Shown piece after piece: positions 1 to 8,711 of a stretch of DNA of 38,793 bases; within the stretch, counting starts at the first letter, position 1; each line of letters opens with the position of its first letter. The DNA comes from Taibaiella sp. (GTDB lineage: Bacteria; Bacteroidota; Bacteroidia; Chitinophagales; Chitinophagaceae). The position numbers and the translations under genes are program-made. The notes under the pieces are model-generated. The model worked only from the letters and a program-made list of their open reading frames with translations. It searched no databases and was not told the origin of the DNA. The stretch covers positions 1 through 38,793 of the forward strand of contig JAIOYR010000035.1 of assembly GCA_021740995.1 (NCBI GenBank). The letters are read 5' to 3'.

Positions 1-1
1 G

Positions 2-1486
2 ATACGCACCGTCATACGCAGCTTTAAAGACAACCTGCCCAGTATGTTCCCCGACAGGTACAACGAAGATGGTACATTTGAAGTGCCAAAGACACTCATC
101 TTTGCCAAGACCGACAGCCATGCCGATGACATTATCAATATTGTACGGGAAGAGTTTGCCGAGGAAAACAGGTTTTGCAAAAAGATAACTTACAAGGCAG
201 AAGAAGACCCCAAGTCTGTCTTAGCTCAATTCAGGAACGACTATAGCCCCCGCATCGCGGTAACGGTAGATATGATAGCTACCGGCACCGATGTAAAGCC
301 GCTGGAATGCCTGTTGTTTATGCGAGATGTAAAGAGCCGCAATTACTTTGAGCAGATGAAAGGCAGGGGTACACGTACCATATCTATCGATGACCTTAAC
401 CGCGTGTCCAAAACCGCCAAATACACCAAAGACCATTTTGTAATAATAGATGCCGTAGGCGTCACCAAAAGCCTGAAAACCGATAGCCGACCACTAGAGA
501 AAAAGCCCGGTGTGGCACTGAAAGACCTGTTAGGTGCAGTGGCAGTAGGCGCAAGAGATGAAGACCTCTTCAGCTCGCTTGCCAATAGGCTGGCACGGCT
601 GAATAAGCAGCTAACGCCCAAGGAGCAGCAACAGTTTGCCGCCAAAGCCAATGGCAAAACACTACCGCAGGTGGTGGGCGAACTACTAAATGCCTACGAC
701 CCCGATACCATAGAGCAGATACGGCAGCACGCAGAAGCAACCATACCCGGCGCAAGCCCTGCCGACAAACAAGCAGCCTACCAAGCACAACACTCCGCTA
801 TCATAGAGCAGGCAGCAAGCACATTTACCGGCGAGCTCAATGCATATATAGAGCAGGTGCGCAAAAGCCACAACCAAATAATAGACCACATCAACCAGGA
901 CAGCATACTCAATGCCGGCTGGGACAAAGACAATAAAGAACAAGCCGAACTACAGGTGCAGGACTTCAGGCAGTGGATAGAAACGCACAAGGACGAGATA
1001 ACCGCCTTGCAGCTATTTTACAACCAGCCCTACCGCAGGCGAGAGCTTACCTACCAAATGATAAAGGAGGTGCTGGAGCTACTGAAAGCCGACAAGCCCC
1101 TGCTGGCACCCATGCATATATGGCGGGCTTACGAACTGACCGCCACTACCAGCGGCACCCCAAAAAACGAACTTATAGCACTGGTATCGCTCATACGGCA
1201 TGTATGCGGCATAGACGCTACCCTTACCAGCTACGACAAAACTGTAGACAACAACTTTAAACAATGGCTATTTAAAAAGCAGGCAGGCCCACTAAAGTTT
1301 ACAGAAGAGCAAATGCAGTGGCTACGCATGATAAAAGACCATGTAGCCAACAGCATACATATCGCTGCCGATGACTTAGATTACACTCCGTTCGATGCTG
1401 TAGGTGGCAGAGGCAGAATGTGGCAACTGTTTGGCGGTGGAATGGAAGATATTATTAACGAACTTAATGAAGAATTAGCAGCGTAA
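2..1486 (+). CDS. hsdR: Type I restriction endonuclease subunit R, C-terminal part (5' end outside window)
   Basis: This is the motor and nuclease subunit of a type I restriction-modification complex, which translocates DNA using ATP and cleaves it. The reading frame is open from base 2, so the gene begins upstream of the window and its nuclease domain and Walker A motif are not visible. The visible 494 residues hold the end of the second helicase lobe: motif V (MIATGTDVKPLE) and motif VI (QMKGRGTR) with its arginine finger. A long helical C-terminal region follows, of the EcoEI/EcoR124 type that docks to the methylase core. The stop codon overlaps the hsdS start by one base (TAATG), so the two are one operon. 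The family is certain; the subtype is not determined. Confidence 0.93.
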   Translation: MRTVIRSFKDNLPSMFPDRYNEDGTFEVPKTLIFAKTDSHADDIINIVREEFAEENRFCKKITYKAEEDPKSVLAQFRNDYSPRIAVTVDMIATGTDVKPLECLLFMRDVKSRNYFEQMKGRGTRTISIDDLNRVSKTAKYTKDHFVIIDAVGVTKSLKTDSRPLEKKPGVALKDLLGAVAVGARDEDLFSSLANRLARLNKQLTPKEQQQFAAKANGKTLPQVVGELLNAYDPDTIEQIRQHAEATIPGASPADKQAAYQAQHSAIIEQAASTFTGELNAYIEQVRKSHNQIIDHINQDSILNAGWDKDNKEQAELQVQDFRQWIETHKDEITALQLFYNQPYRRRELTYQMIKEVLELLKADKPLLAPMHIWRAYELTATTSGTPKNELIALVSLIRHVCGIDATLTSYDKTVDNNFKQWLFKKQAGPLKFTEEQMQWLRMIKDHVANSIHIAADDLDYTPFDAVGGRGRMWQLFGGGMEDIINELNEELAA

Positions 1487-2682
1487 TGAAAACCATTCTA
1501 ACAGAGCAATTAAAAAATATTTGCACACATTCTAAAGGTAAAAAACCCAAAAGGCTGAGTACAAGCGAATCTGAATTATATTCTATCCCTTACATAAACA
1601 TAAAAGCCTTTGAACGAGGTATTTATGACGAATATACTGACGGAAACAATTGCAACTTGTGTGAGGACGGCGATTTATTAATGGTATGGGACGGTGCGCG
1701 TGCAGGATTAACAGGGAAAGCAAAAAAAGGTGCAATTGGTTCAACTTTAATGAAAATTGAACCAAAAGAAAGTTTGAATAAGGAGTATCTTTTTTACTTC
1801 CTGAAAGGCATTTATCGTAAACTAAATACAAATCCTCGTGGTGTTGGTATTCCACATGTGGAGCCTACTTTATTATGGGATGCAGAGTTAAGCTTACCTC
1901 CTATCCCCCAACAACAAGCCATCGTCTCCAAACTCGAAGAACTTTTCAGCAAACTGGATAACGGAGTAGAAAGCCTTAAAACACTACAGCAGCAACTAAA
2001 AGTCTACCGGCAGGCGGTACTGAAGTGGGCTTTTGAGGGCAGGCTTACTAATGTAAATGTCAAGGACGGGGAGCTGCCGGAGGGGTGGATTCTAAAAAAA
2101 ATGAACGAAATTGGCTCTTGGCGAGGAGGTGGAACCCCTAGCAAATCAAGAAGTGACTTCTGGGAGCAAGGAACTATTTTATGGGTATCCCCTAAGGATA
2201 TGAAATATCAGAAGATAACGGACACTATTGATAAAATCACAATAGAGGCTGTAGAAAATTCTTCAACAAAGTTGATTCCAAGTGGATCCGTTTTGTTTGT
2301 CGTTAGGAGCGGAATACTAAGGAGAACATTGCCGGTTGCTTTAACTACTTGTGAAGTCACTGTAAATCAAGATATTCAGGGATTTACACCCGTAGACGTT
2401 ATGCCAGAATATGTTTATTTATATGTACTTGCTCAGAATGATGATATCAGAAAGAAATGCAGCAAGGACGGAACTACCGTCGAAAGTATTGAATCTAATT
2501 TGCTAAAAAACTACCCTATACCAGTTTGTTCACTTAAAGACCAACAACTAATAGTTCAAGAAACTGAATCCCGCCTAAGCGTATGTGACAAAATAGAAGA
2601 AACAATAACCAATGGCCTAAAAGAAGCGGAGGCACTGAGGCAGAGTATATTGAAGCAGGCATTTGAGGGGAAACTGGTGTAA
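1486..2682 (+). CDS. hsdS: Type I restriction-modification specificity subunit S
   Basis: HsdS reads the bipartite target DNA and bridges two HsdM copies with HsdR. The 398-aa protein has the usual two-half layout: TRD1 at about residues 1-130, a central helical conserved region at about 135-185 (it opens with LPPIPQQQAIVSKLEELF and closes with AVLKWAFEGRL), TRD2 at about 190-335, and a second helical region at about 340-398 ending in ILKQAFEGKLV. The two helical ends repeat each other, which is diagnostic. The ATG overlaps the hsdR stop by one base. TRD DNA is less GC-rich than the flanking conserved regions, as often seen where TRDs are exchanged. The target sequence cannot be predicted from the protein alone. 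Confidence 0.95.
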   Translation: MKTILTEQLKNICTHSKGKKPKRLSTSESELYSIPYINIKAFERGIYDEYTDGNNCNLCEDGDLLMVWDGARAGLTGKAKKGAIGSTLMKIEPKESLNKEYLFYFLKGIYRKLNTNPRGVGIPHVEPTLLWDAELSLPPIPQQQAIVSKLEELFSKLDNGVESLKTLQQQLKVYRQAVLKWAFEGRLTNVNVKDGELPEGWILKKMNEIGSWRGGGTPSKSRSDFWEQGTILWVSPKDMKYQKITDTIDKITIEAVENSSTKLIPSGSVLFVVRSGILRRTLPVALTTCEVTVNQDIQGFTPVDVMPEYVYLYVLAQNDDIRKKCSKDGTTVESIESNLLKNYPIPVCSLKDQQLIVQETESRLSVCDKIEETITNGLKEAEALRQSILKQAFEGKLV

Positions 2683-2713
2683 GCACTATCTTTGGCACGT
2701 AATAAGAAAAATC

Positions 2714-3826
2714 ATGGAAAAAATAAGCATTCGCAACTTAGGACCAATAACTGAAGCCGATATCACTTTTGGCGACCTTACTATTTTGGTTGGTCCGCAG
2801 GCGAGTGGCAAAAGTATTCTACTGCAAATGGCAACATTGGTAGAAGACAACAAATGGATTAACGACCAACTTTTTGTTCGTGGGTACGCATGGCATGATA
2901 TCAAAAGCCTGGTGGGAGTTTATTTTGGAGAAAGTACTCTGCAATTGTGGCAAGGCAATACTCAGGTGAGTGTTAATGGCGAGTTTTTCAATACAGATTA
3001 CCTTATAAAGTCTATTAATGAGGTTACAGAATCAGCAAGGAATACATTTTATGTACCGGCGCATAGAATCCTCACCATTCAGAATGGATGGCCCAAGCCA
3101 TTTGATGATTTCCGATTCGAACCCTTCATTTTAAGCTCTTACAGCGAAACAATTCGCCTGCTTATGGAAGGGTTACACCAGAAAATGTACGGTAATCATA
3201 CTATGCAGGATTTAGTGTACAATAGCATTTATGATAATGGCAAGGTAGAGGTAGAGGTATCTAATGGACGTAAAAAATTTGTGCTGAACCTGGGTGATAA
3301 TTATATACCTTTTCAGCAGTGGTCCACCGGACAAAAAGAATTTATGCCTTTATTGCTCGGTTTCAATTTGCTTACCAATGCACAATTTTCGGCTGGAATG
3401 GCAATAAAAACTGTAATTATCGAAGAGCCAGAAATGGGCTTGCACCCCGCTGCTATCAAGCAAGTAATAGTGTCGTTGCTAAAACTGGTACAAAAGGGTT
3501 ATAAAATTATTGTATCCACACACTCTCCTGTATTTCTCGAATTTGCTTGGGCATTTCAGTTTTTACAGGAGGGCAAGGTGAAGGACGAAGTTCTATATGA
3601 ACTCTTTAACATGCCCCATAATGAACAAACTGAAAACGTATTTAAAGGCATATTGCAAAAATCGGTGCGTACCTATTATTTCGATAAACAAGAAAAAGGA
3701 GTTTTTGTAAAGGACATATCCAGCCTTGATGCCTCCAGTGATGACCCTGCAATAGCTGAATGGGGTGGACTATCAACCTTTGGATCAAGAGCGGCAGAAA
3801 TAGTAGCAAAAAATATTCCCCTATGA
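2714..3826 (+). CDS. AAA15/OLD-like ATPase inside the hsd operon
   Basis: A 370-aa SMC/ABC-like ATPase without a long coiled-coil insertion. Visible motifs are Walker A GPQASGKS (about residues 27-34), an ABC-signature-like WSTGQKEF (about 202), Walker B with catalytic Glu in VIIEEPEMGLHP (about 234-245) and an H-loop IIVSTHSP (about 266). The frame is open further upstream into hsdS, but the ATG at 2714 gives a normal family N-terminus (MEKISIRNLGPI) and is preferred. It lies 31 bp after hsdS and its stop overlaps the next start (ATGA). ATPases of this type act in OLD nucleases, PARIS and other defence systems. Its place between hsdS and hsdM suggests a role in, or cargo within, this restriction locus. 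The function itself is unknown. Confidence 0.85.
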   Translation: MEKISIRNLGPITEADITFGDLTILVGPQASGKSILLQMATLVEDNKWINDQLFVRGYAWHDIKSLVGVYFGESTLQLWQGNTQVSVNGEFFNTDYLIKSINEVTESARNTFYVPAHRILTIQNGWPKPFDDFRFEPFILSSYSETIRLLMEGLHQKMYGNHTMQDLVYNSIYDNGKVEVEVSNGRKKFVLNLGDNYIPFQQWSTGQKEFMPLLLGFNLLTNAQFSAGMAIKTVIIEEPEMGLHPAAIKQVIVSLLKLVQKGYKIIVSTHSPVFLEFAWAFQFLQEGKVKDEVLYELFNMPHNEQTENVFKGILQKSVRTYYFDKQEKGVFVKDISSLDASSDDPAIAEWGGLSTFGSRAAEIVAKNIPL

Positions 3827-4251
3827 GTTTTCAGAAAGCAGTAAAAAGTGTGCCAGCTATAGCGCCCAGTCTTCGAAATGGTTTGCAGGCAATGGGTGCA
3901 AATAGTAGGCTGGTGCGCCCAACCGATCCCAGGGGCTGTGAGGGTAGTATAGATTTGGATGATTGCTATAGCAAGTTGCAACCTCAGGCTTCACGTTGGG
4001 ACTATGCAATAGGCTACAAAGGAAAATCTTATTTTGTAGAGGTACATCCTGCCAATGGCCAGGTCACAGAAATAATAGCCAAATGCACATGGTTGCGTAG
4101 CTGGCTCAATGCGGAAGGCGCACCATTGGCGCAAATTCATGGCGACGGAGCATTTCATTGGCTCTCAACTGCTGGGGTAAACATTTTTAGCAATGGCAAA
4201 GCACGGTTAGCACAAAATAAAATCATAGTAAATAGCCTGAAACTTTCATGA
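3823..4251 (+). CDS. Small nuclease-like protein paired with the ATPase
   Basis: A 142-aa protein of no family I can name. The start at 3823 overlaps the ATPase stop (ATGA) and its own stop overlaps the hsdM start in the same way, so it is tightly coupled to both. The middle contains GSIDLDDCY, then RWDYAIGY followed after a short strand by YFVEVHPA. A D-x(n)-E-x-H arrangement on adjacent predicted strands resembles the PD-(D/E)XK core with Lys replaced by His. That is an inference from pattern only, and the catalytic role is unproven. The open frame extends further upstream (to 3760), but the coupled ATG is the sensible start. It could be the effector, or a specificity partner, of the ATPase. 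Confidence 0.75.
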   Translation: MSFQKAVKSVPAIAPSLRNGLQAMGANSRLVRPTDPRGCEGSIDLDDCYSKLQPQASRWDYAIGYKGKSYFVEVHPANGQVTEIIAKCTWLRSWLNAEGAPLAQIHGDGAFHWLSTAGVNIFSNGKARLAQNKIIVNSLKLS

Positions 4252-5735
4252 GCACTACAACAACTAATAGTATAATATCCAAAGTCTGGTCATTCTGTAA
4301 TACCCTTCGTGATGATGGCGTAAGTTATGGCGACTACCTCGAGCAGCTTACTTATCTGCTGTTCCTTAAAATGGCAGACGAATATGCCAAGCCACCCTAC
4401 AACCGCAAGCTGCCTATTCCGGCACAATATAGCTGGGATAGCCTTACAGTGTTGAAGGGCGCTGAACTGGAAGTGCATTATGTAACGCTACTGCGCGAGC
4501 TGGGTAGCCAGAAGGGAATACTCGGCCAGATATTTACCAAAAGCCAGAATAAAATACAAGACCCCGCCAAGCTATACAAGTTGATTGATATGATCAATAA
4601 GGAGCAATGGACGGTAATGGGTGCCGATGTAAAAGGCGAAATATATGAAGGGCTGCTGGAAAAAAATGCCGAAGACACCAAGAGCGGTGCCGGGCAATAT
4701 TTTACCCCTCGTGCCCTTATAAAAACTATGGTAGCCTGCATACAGCCGCAACCTATGAAGACCATTGCAGACCCTGCCTGCGGTACAGGAGGCTTCTTTT
4801 TGGCTGCTTACGATTACATAGCTGCTCAAACCCTCGACAAAGAACAAAAGCAATTCCTGAAGTATAAAACCTTTTATGGCAACGAGATTGTAGCAGGTAC
4901 TCGTCGTATGGCACTCATGAACCTGTTCCTGCACAACATAGGCGATATAGACAGCGACAACTTCATATCTCCTGCCGATGCACTAATTGCAGATAACGGA
5001 GAGCGGTTTGATTATATATTGGCCAATCCACCCTTCGGCAAAAAGAGCAGCCAGACATTTACCAACGAAGAAGGCGAACAGGAGAAAGAAGACCTTACCT
5101 ACAACAGGCAAGACTTCTGGGCGAGTACCAGCAATAAGCAACTGAACTTCCTGCAACACATCCGCACCATGCTCAAAACTACAGGTATAGCGGCTGTAGT
5201 AATACCAGATAATGTACTATTTGAAGGTGGTGCTGGTGAAACAGTACGCAAAAAACTACTGGAAACTACAGAACTACACACCATACTCAGGCTACCCACA
5301 GGTATATTCTACGCCAACGGAGTAAAGGCAAATGTATTGTTCTTTGATGCTAAGCCAGCAGCAAAACAGGCATGGACAAAAGAGGTATGGATATTCGATT
5401 ATCGCACCAATGTACACCACACCCTTAAAAAGAACCCACTGAATACCAATGACCTGCAAGAGTTCATTGACTGCTACAATCCTAAGAATAGGCATAAGCG
5501 CAAGGAAACCTATAATGCAGAAACCAACCCCGAGGGGCGCTGGCGCAGGTATAGCTATGAAGAAATAATAGCCCGTGATAAAACCAGCCTGGATATAAGC
5601 TGGATAAAAGACAAGTCGCTGGCAGACCTCGACAACCTACCCGACCCTGATGTATTGGCAGAAGATATAGTAGAGAATTTAGAGGCAGCATTAGGTAGTT
5701 TTAGGGAAATCATTGCTTCACTGGCGAAAAAGTAG
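4248..5735 (+). CDS. hsdM: Type I restriction-modification DNA methyltransferase subunit M
   Basis: N6-adenine methyltransferase that protects host DNA and forms the core M2S1 enzyme with HsdS. The 495-aa protein has the helical HsdM N-domain (WSFCNTLRDDG to LLFLKMADE), SAM-binding motif I DPACGTGGFFLA at about residue 174 and catalytic motif IV NPPFG at about residue 260. This is the family's normal size and both motifs are intact. The ATG overlaps the preceding stop by four bases (ATGA). It is the last gene of the operon, whereas hsdM usually stands before hsdS, so the gene order here is unusual. Confidence 0.96.
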   Translation: MSTTTTNSIISKVWSFCNTLRDDGVSYGDYLEQLTYLLFLKMADEYAKPPYNRKLPIPAQYSWDSLTVLKGAELEVHYVTLLRELGSQKGILGQIFTKSQNKIQDPAKLYKLIDMINKEQWTVMGADVKGEIYEGLLEKNAEDTKSGAGQYFTPRALIKTMVACIQPQPMKTIADPACGTGGFFLAAYDYIAAQTLDKEQKQFLKYKTFYGNEIVAGTRRMALMNLFLHNIGDIDSDNFISPADALIADNGERFDYILANPPFGKKSSQTFTNEEGEQEKEDLTYNRQDFWASTSNKQLNFLQHIRTMLKTTGIAAVVIPDNVLFEGGAGETVRKKLLETTELHTILRLPTGIFYANGVKANVLFFDAKPAAKQAWTKEVWIFDYRTNVHHTLKKNPLNTNDLQEFIDCYNPKNRHKRKETYNAETNPEGRWRRYSYEEIIARDKTSLDISWIKDKSLADLDNLPDPDVLAEDIVENLEAALGSFREIIASLAKK

Positions 5736-5794
5736 ATATTGTATCTACACTGAAACCTCGAGCTAACAGCCTAGTTCTGAAAAAATAAGAGCTT

Positions 5795-7393
5795 TTAGTC
5801 AAGCTCTTCATCTACGCTATCGGCATCACCACTGTAGTACTTGTTTATAATTTTTGAAACATGCTTTAATCCATTGGCGTCTAGTAACTGCATTAATTTG
5901 TGACGATCATACCATATATCTAATTTGGTAGATTTTATTGCGCTGTTACTTAATGTTTCCATATATTCTATTGCATTGTCTCTGAAGCCGCCGGACGTAA
6001 TGAAGCAGCCTCTAATGGGAAGATTTCGTGATTCGGGAGTTAACATTTTTTTTGCAAAAGGGTAGGTATGGGCATAAAACCACTTTACGGTGTCTTTTTT
6101 TTGATAGTCACCCAGAGAGATTTCGCTTTGTGATTTCTTTCCCTTGAGCTCAATCACAATAATTTCACTTTGAGTCCGAATCAAATAATCATATTCTTGT
6201 TGCCGCTCCTTTCCATTATCGTATTCTTTCAAAATTCTGCCTTGTTCTTTCATTGAATTTGGAAAAATGCACTCCATAACCGGATACATCAAAAACTCAA
6301 ATAAGTCCCCGACAATGTTTTTCAGATTTATTTCCTGTCCTGAATTTTTTATTGATTCTAGAGTAGTTTCAATGATTGCTACCGAATTTTCACCTTGGCT
6401 ATCTTGTCCAAGATAGACAGATTGAAGCCTATTAATATTCTTAATTATACCCGATATGTTCTTCCCATAAATATCGTGAATAGAAAGAGTTAGAAAGCCC
6501 AGTTTGTGAATTTTGTTTAAAGCTAAACTTTCTATTTCTGAAAATATTATTATCGGAAGTAACTTTCTCACGCCACTTTTGGTGCTGCTTAAAACGGATT
6601 GTATTCTCTTAAAAAATCCTTGAAAATCATTATCCGTATAAACACGACTGATAATAATATCAAAAACTACAGTTGTCTTTTTCTCGTTTGTAGTGGCGTT
6701 AATTGCCTTTTCCGGATTAATCCCGGTTGTCTTCGTATGTGATATGGCATCCCATAAAAAATTATATTGCTTGATCGCCTTTGAAGGAACCGTTTTATTT
6801 CTATAATAGCTTGTCAGCGGATCAACTAAATTTATTTTCTCTAAATACTTAATTACGTCAGGAATAAACATTGCGTCTAACCGCATTTTAATAAAATGTT
6901 TGGACATCCTTATTTCGGCATCTGCGATACATTCGTTGCTGATTAGGTAGGTAATGTTTCTTGTGTCATTTATAAGAGAAACCACTTTCAACGTTTCCAA
7001 TTCTTTAATGAGCTTAGTTATATTATCAGATTTCGCATTTTTAATGTCCAATGGGCAACTTGCAATTTTCATCGCTTCGTACTTACTAATAATTCCATCA
7101 TTTAGATCCATCAATGAGAGAATTCTGAACATACCAGGACGAAACTCTTTTGCAACCTCTAACAACATTGCACGGTCAAATTTCTTATGCATTCTATAAT
7201 ATACAAACTGGCCATTCCCAAAGGAAACTGGCTTAGTTGACATTATTATCTTATCCTTTACCGCCCGCTGAATTATTTTGCGGGAATTTTCACTAGTAAT
7301 CGAAAAGTGTTCTTGGAGCTTTTCGTTTAGTTTTTTACCAACGATATAATTAGTTTCCTTTATCGTTTTTTGAATAAACTCGTTATAGCTCAT
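5795..7393 (-). CDS. Putative PD-(D/E)XK nuclease-domain protein of unknown family
   Basis: A 532-aa protein read from the ATG at 7393; a GTG at 7414 would add seven residues. I do not recognise the family. The N-terminal third is rich in short helices with Lys/Ile content suggestive of winged-helix domains. The middle has alternating hydrophobic strands. Near the C-terminus are all the elements of a PD-(D/E)XK core: an early Glu in VGDLFEFLM (about 366), Asp in QEYDYLI (about 402) and IELKGKK (Glu about 415, Lys about 417). It is convergent with hsdM, 59 bp away, and its DNA is clearly more AT-rich than hsd, suggesting separate acquisition. Likely a defence or restriction-type nuclease. Confidence is high that it is a gene, moderate on the nuclease call. 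Confidence 0.75.
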   Translation of the reverse strand: MSYNEFIQKTIKETNYIVGKKLNEKLQEHFSITSENSRKIIQRAVKDKIIMSTKPVSFGNGQFVYYRMHKKFDRAMLLEVAKEFRPGMFRILSLMDLNDGIISKYEAMKIASCPLDIKNAKSDNITKLIKELETLKVVSLINDTRNITYLISNECIADAEIRMSKHFIKMRLDAMFIPDVIKYLEKINLVDPLTSYYRNKTVPSKAIKQYNFLWDAISHTKTTGINPEKAINATTNEKKTTVVFDIIISRVYTDNDFQGFFKRIQSVLSSTKSGVRKLLPIIIFSEIESLALNKIHKLGFLTLSIHDIYGKNISGIIKNINRLQSVYLGQDSQGENSVAIIETTLESIKNSGQEINLKNIVGDLFEFLMYPVMECIFPNSMKEQGRILKEYDNGKERQQEYDYLIRTQSEIIVIELKGKKSQSEISLGDYQKKDTVKWFYAHTYPFAKKMLTPESRNLPIRGCFITSGGFRDNAIEYMETLSNSAIKSTKLDIWYDRHKLMQLLDANGLKHVSKIINKYYSGDADSVDEELD

Positions 7394-7762
7394 AATAATT
7401 ATAGATTTTGTCACACTGCCCTTAACTATAATAGCATTCCTGTTTAAGTCAGCGCGAGCAAAAAGCGAAGTAAGTGTTGAACTAATATATTATATTGTTA
7501 ATCAGTACTTTAGAAAGTAAAATTTCAATAATAGTTATTCATATAAACGATAAATGCGTTTTAATCTGTCCCACTAGTACCATTTTCCCGAATTTGGATG
7601 CCCTTAGCACTCACGCATTTTCAAATTTAAGCACATGGTTTTGGTTTCAAAATTCCATCCATCCGAATAGTATTGAAAATGTACAAAGGTAATTGTAATT
7701 TACTTATAGCAGTATCGCAAATGTTTGGCAACAAATAAGTGTGTTGCATAGCGAACGCGTTT

Positions 7763-7845
7763 GTGTCAACCATTTGCCGGACTAAGAAAATTGGGTGTCA
7801 ACCAATAGCCGGATTATCTTCAAAAGGGGTCAACTAAAACCAGGA
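7763..7845. repeat. Three 19-bp direct repeats at exact 32-bp spacing
   Basis: Repeat starts are at 7763, 7795 and 7827. The first two read GTGTCAACCA-(TTTG or ATAG)-CCGGA; the third is degenerate (GGGTCAACTAAAACCAGGA). Each is separated by 13 bases of unrelated sequence, so the sites fall on one face of the helix, three turns apart. Such arrays occur as multiple transposase-binding sites at ends of IS21-type elements, or as operators. No transposase gene is present here, so a relic transposon end is the best guess. Confidence 0.6.
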
Positions 7846-7933
7846 CGAGACAGGACGAGACAACCTATTTCAAAACCATTCGAGGGGGAATTTAGATTAA
7901 ACACATAATCCAACACCAAAATGAAGCGAAAAA

Positions 7934-7984
7934 ATTAGATTATTCATAGATTTGGTTTGAAAATATTTGCGGGCATTCAAATAC
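7934..7984. repeat. Direct repeat copy A, upstream of the 155-aa gene
   Basis: This stretch matches 8659-8710 in the same orientation. The core at 7952-7984 (TTGGTTTGAAAAT through TCAAATAC) differs from 8678-8710 at only three of 33 positions. Similarity continues leftward through an ATTAGATTA block. The two copies flank the 155-aa gene, so the unit gene-plus-repeat looks like an inserted or duplicated segment. Confidence 0.7.
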
Positions 7985-7995
7985 ACTTTACCGTC

Positions 7996-8463
7996 ATGGA
8001 GAAAAACAGTCAAAATCCATCGCCATTCCTGGCAATAAAGCTTGAAAGGCTAAAAAAGAAGCTTGCTGAGACGCAAAAAGAGCTTAGTGAAACAAAAGAT
8101 CTATTGCACAAACAGGAAAACGAGAACATAAAACTGCGGTTGCTACTGGAAAGCCATGTAAACCCGAAGGATGAATACAACAAAAGCAGGACATGGGTCA
8201 GTAAAATCGTTTTTATCATAGCCAAAGCGAATAAACCACTTCGTTCAGCGGAGATTATTGCGCTGCTATTGCGACGAGAGCCCGTGCTTCATGAAAAAGA
8301 AAGTAAGGAGAAGTTCCTGTCGCCATCGCTTACCTCAGCTACAAAATCGAAACGGCTATTCCCTTACAAATTGCCAGGTGTGCGTGGGAATTTCTACTGC
8401 CTGCCTGAATGGGTGAATGAGGATGGGGAGTTATTGCCGGAAATGCGGGGAAAGATTTATTGA
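7996..8463 (+). CDS. Small coiled-coil plus winged-helix-like protein
   Basis: A 155-aa protein I cannot assign to a named family. Residues about 12-55 form a charged heptad-rich helix (LERLKKKLAETQKELSETK), a likely coiled coil for dimerisation. The C-terminal half (VSKIVFIIAKANKPLRSAEI and on to YKLPGVRGNFYCLPEW) has the helix-helix-strand feel of a winged-helix DNA-binding domain. The frame is open upstream to a TTG at 7957, but that lies inside the direct repeat, so the ATG at 7996 is preferred. It stands alone between two direct repeats, with no operon partner. It may be a DNA-binding regulator; this is inference from sequence character only. Confidence 0.65.
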   Translation: MEKNSQNPSPFLAIKLERLKKKLAETQKELSETKDLLHKQENENIKLRLLLESHVNPKDEYNKSRTWVSKIVFIIAKANKPLRSAEIIALLLRREPVLHEKESKEKFLSPSLTSATKSKRLFPYKLPGVRGNFYCLPEWVNEDGELLPEMRGKIY

Positions 8464-8658
8464 CCTTGGAAAACCACATTTTTGATTTTGTAACGATTGG
8501 AAAATAATGATGTTCATCATTCAGTTACAATAATGTAACGGATAACTATAGAGAACGACAAATAGCGGCAGTTTAGTAACGGACTGTCCGATACTGGCTT
8601 TCCTGTACGCGAAAAATGTTGAACACCACTCTACCAATCACCTAACGGAAGCGGGGAA

Positions 8659-8710
8659 TTTAGATTAGAAATAGGACTTGGTTTGAAAATGTATGCGGGC
8701 AGTCAAATAC
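8659..8710. repeat. Direct repeat copy B, next to the abiEii stop
   Basis: Second copy of the repeat at 7934-7984, with three mismatches in the 33-bp core. It ends one base before the stop codon of the convergent abiEii gene (8712). A GGGGAATTTAGATTA block precedes both copies (7885-7899 and 8653-8667), but the gap to the core is 52 bp in copy A and 10 bp here. Confidence 0.7.
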
Positions 8711-8711
8711 G

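Larger units (their letters stand above)
7415..7995. other. Noncoding stretch between the nuclease-like gene and the 155-aa gene
   Basis: No convincing gene lies here. The left half is AT-rich without visible signal. A TACCTTTG box on the minus strand (7683-7690) could be the promoter of the nuclease-like gene, but it is about 290 bases from that gene's start and no good -33 box is seen. The right part holds the 32-bp-spaced repeats, a tandem 10-bp duplication (7842-7861) and the first copy of the direct repeat, each listed separately. Confidence 0.6.

Noticed and set aside
2714-4251. ATPase pair as a PARIS (AriA/AriB) system
   Set aside because: The partner is only 142 aa and lacks the TOPRIM/DUF4435 features expected of AriB.
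7495-7692. 65-codon plus-strand open frame
   Set aside because: No family resemblance, no start signal and AT-rich surroundings; likely chance.
7763-7845. Three spaced repeats as a CRISPR array
   Set aside because: Repeats are 19 bp and degenerate, spacers only 13 bp, and no cas gene is nearby.
8640-8710. Integron attC-type site around the direct repeat
   Set aside because: An ACCTAAC box is present, but no matching GTTRRRY partner or foldable arms were found.
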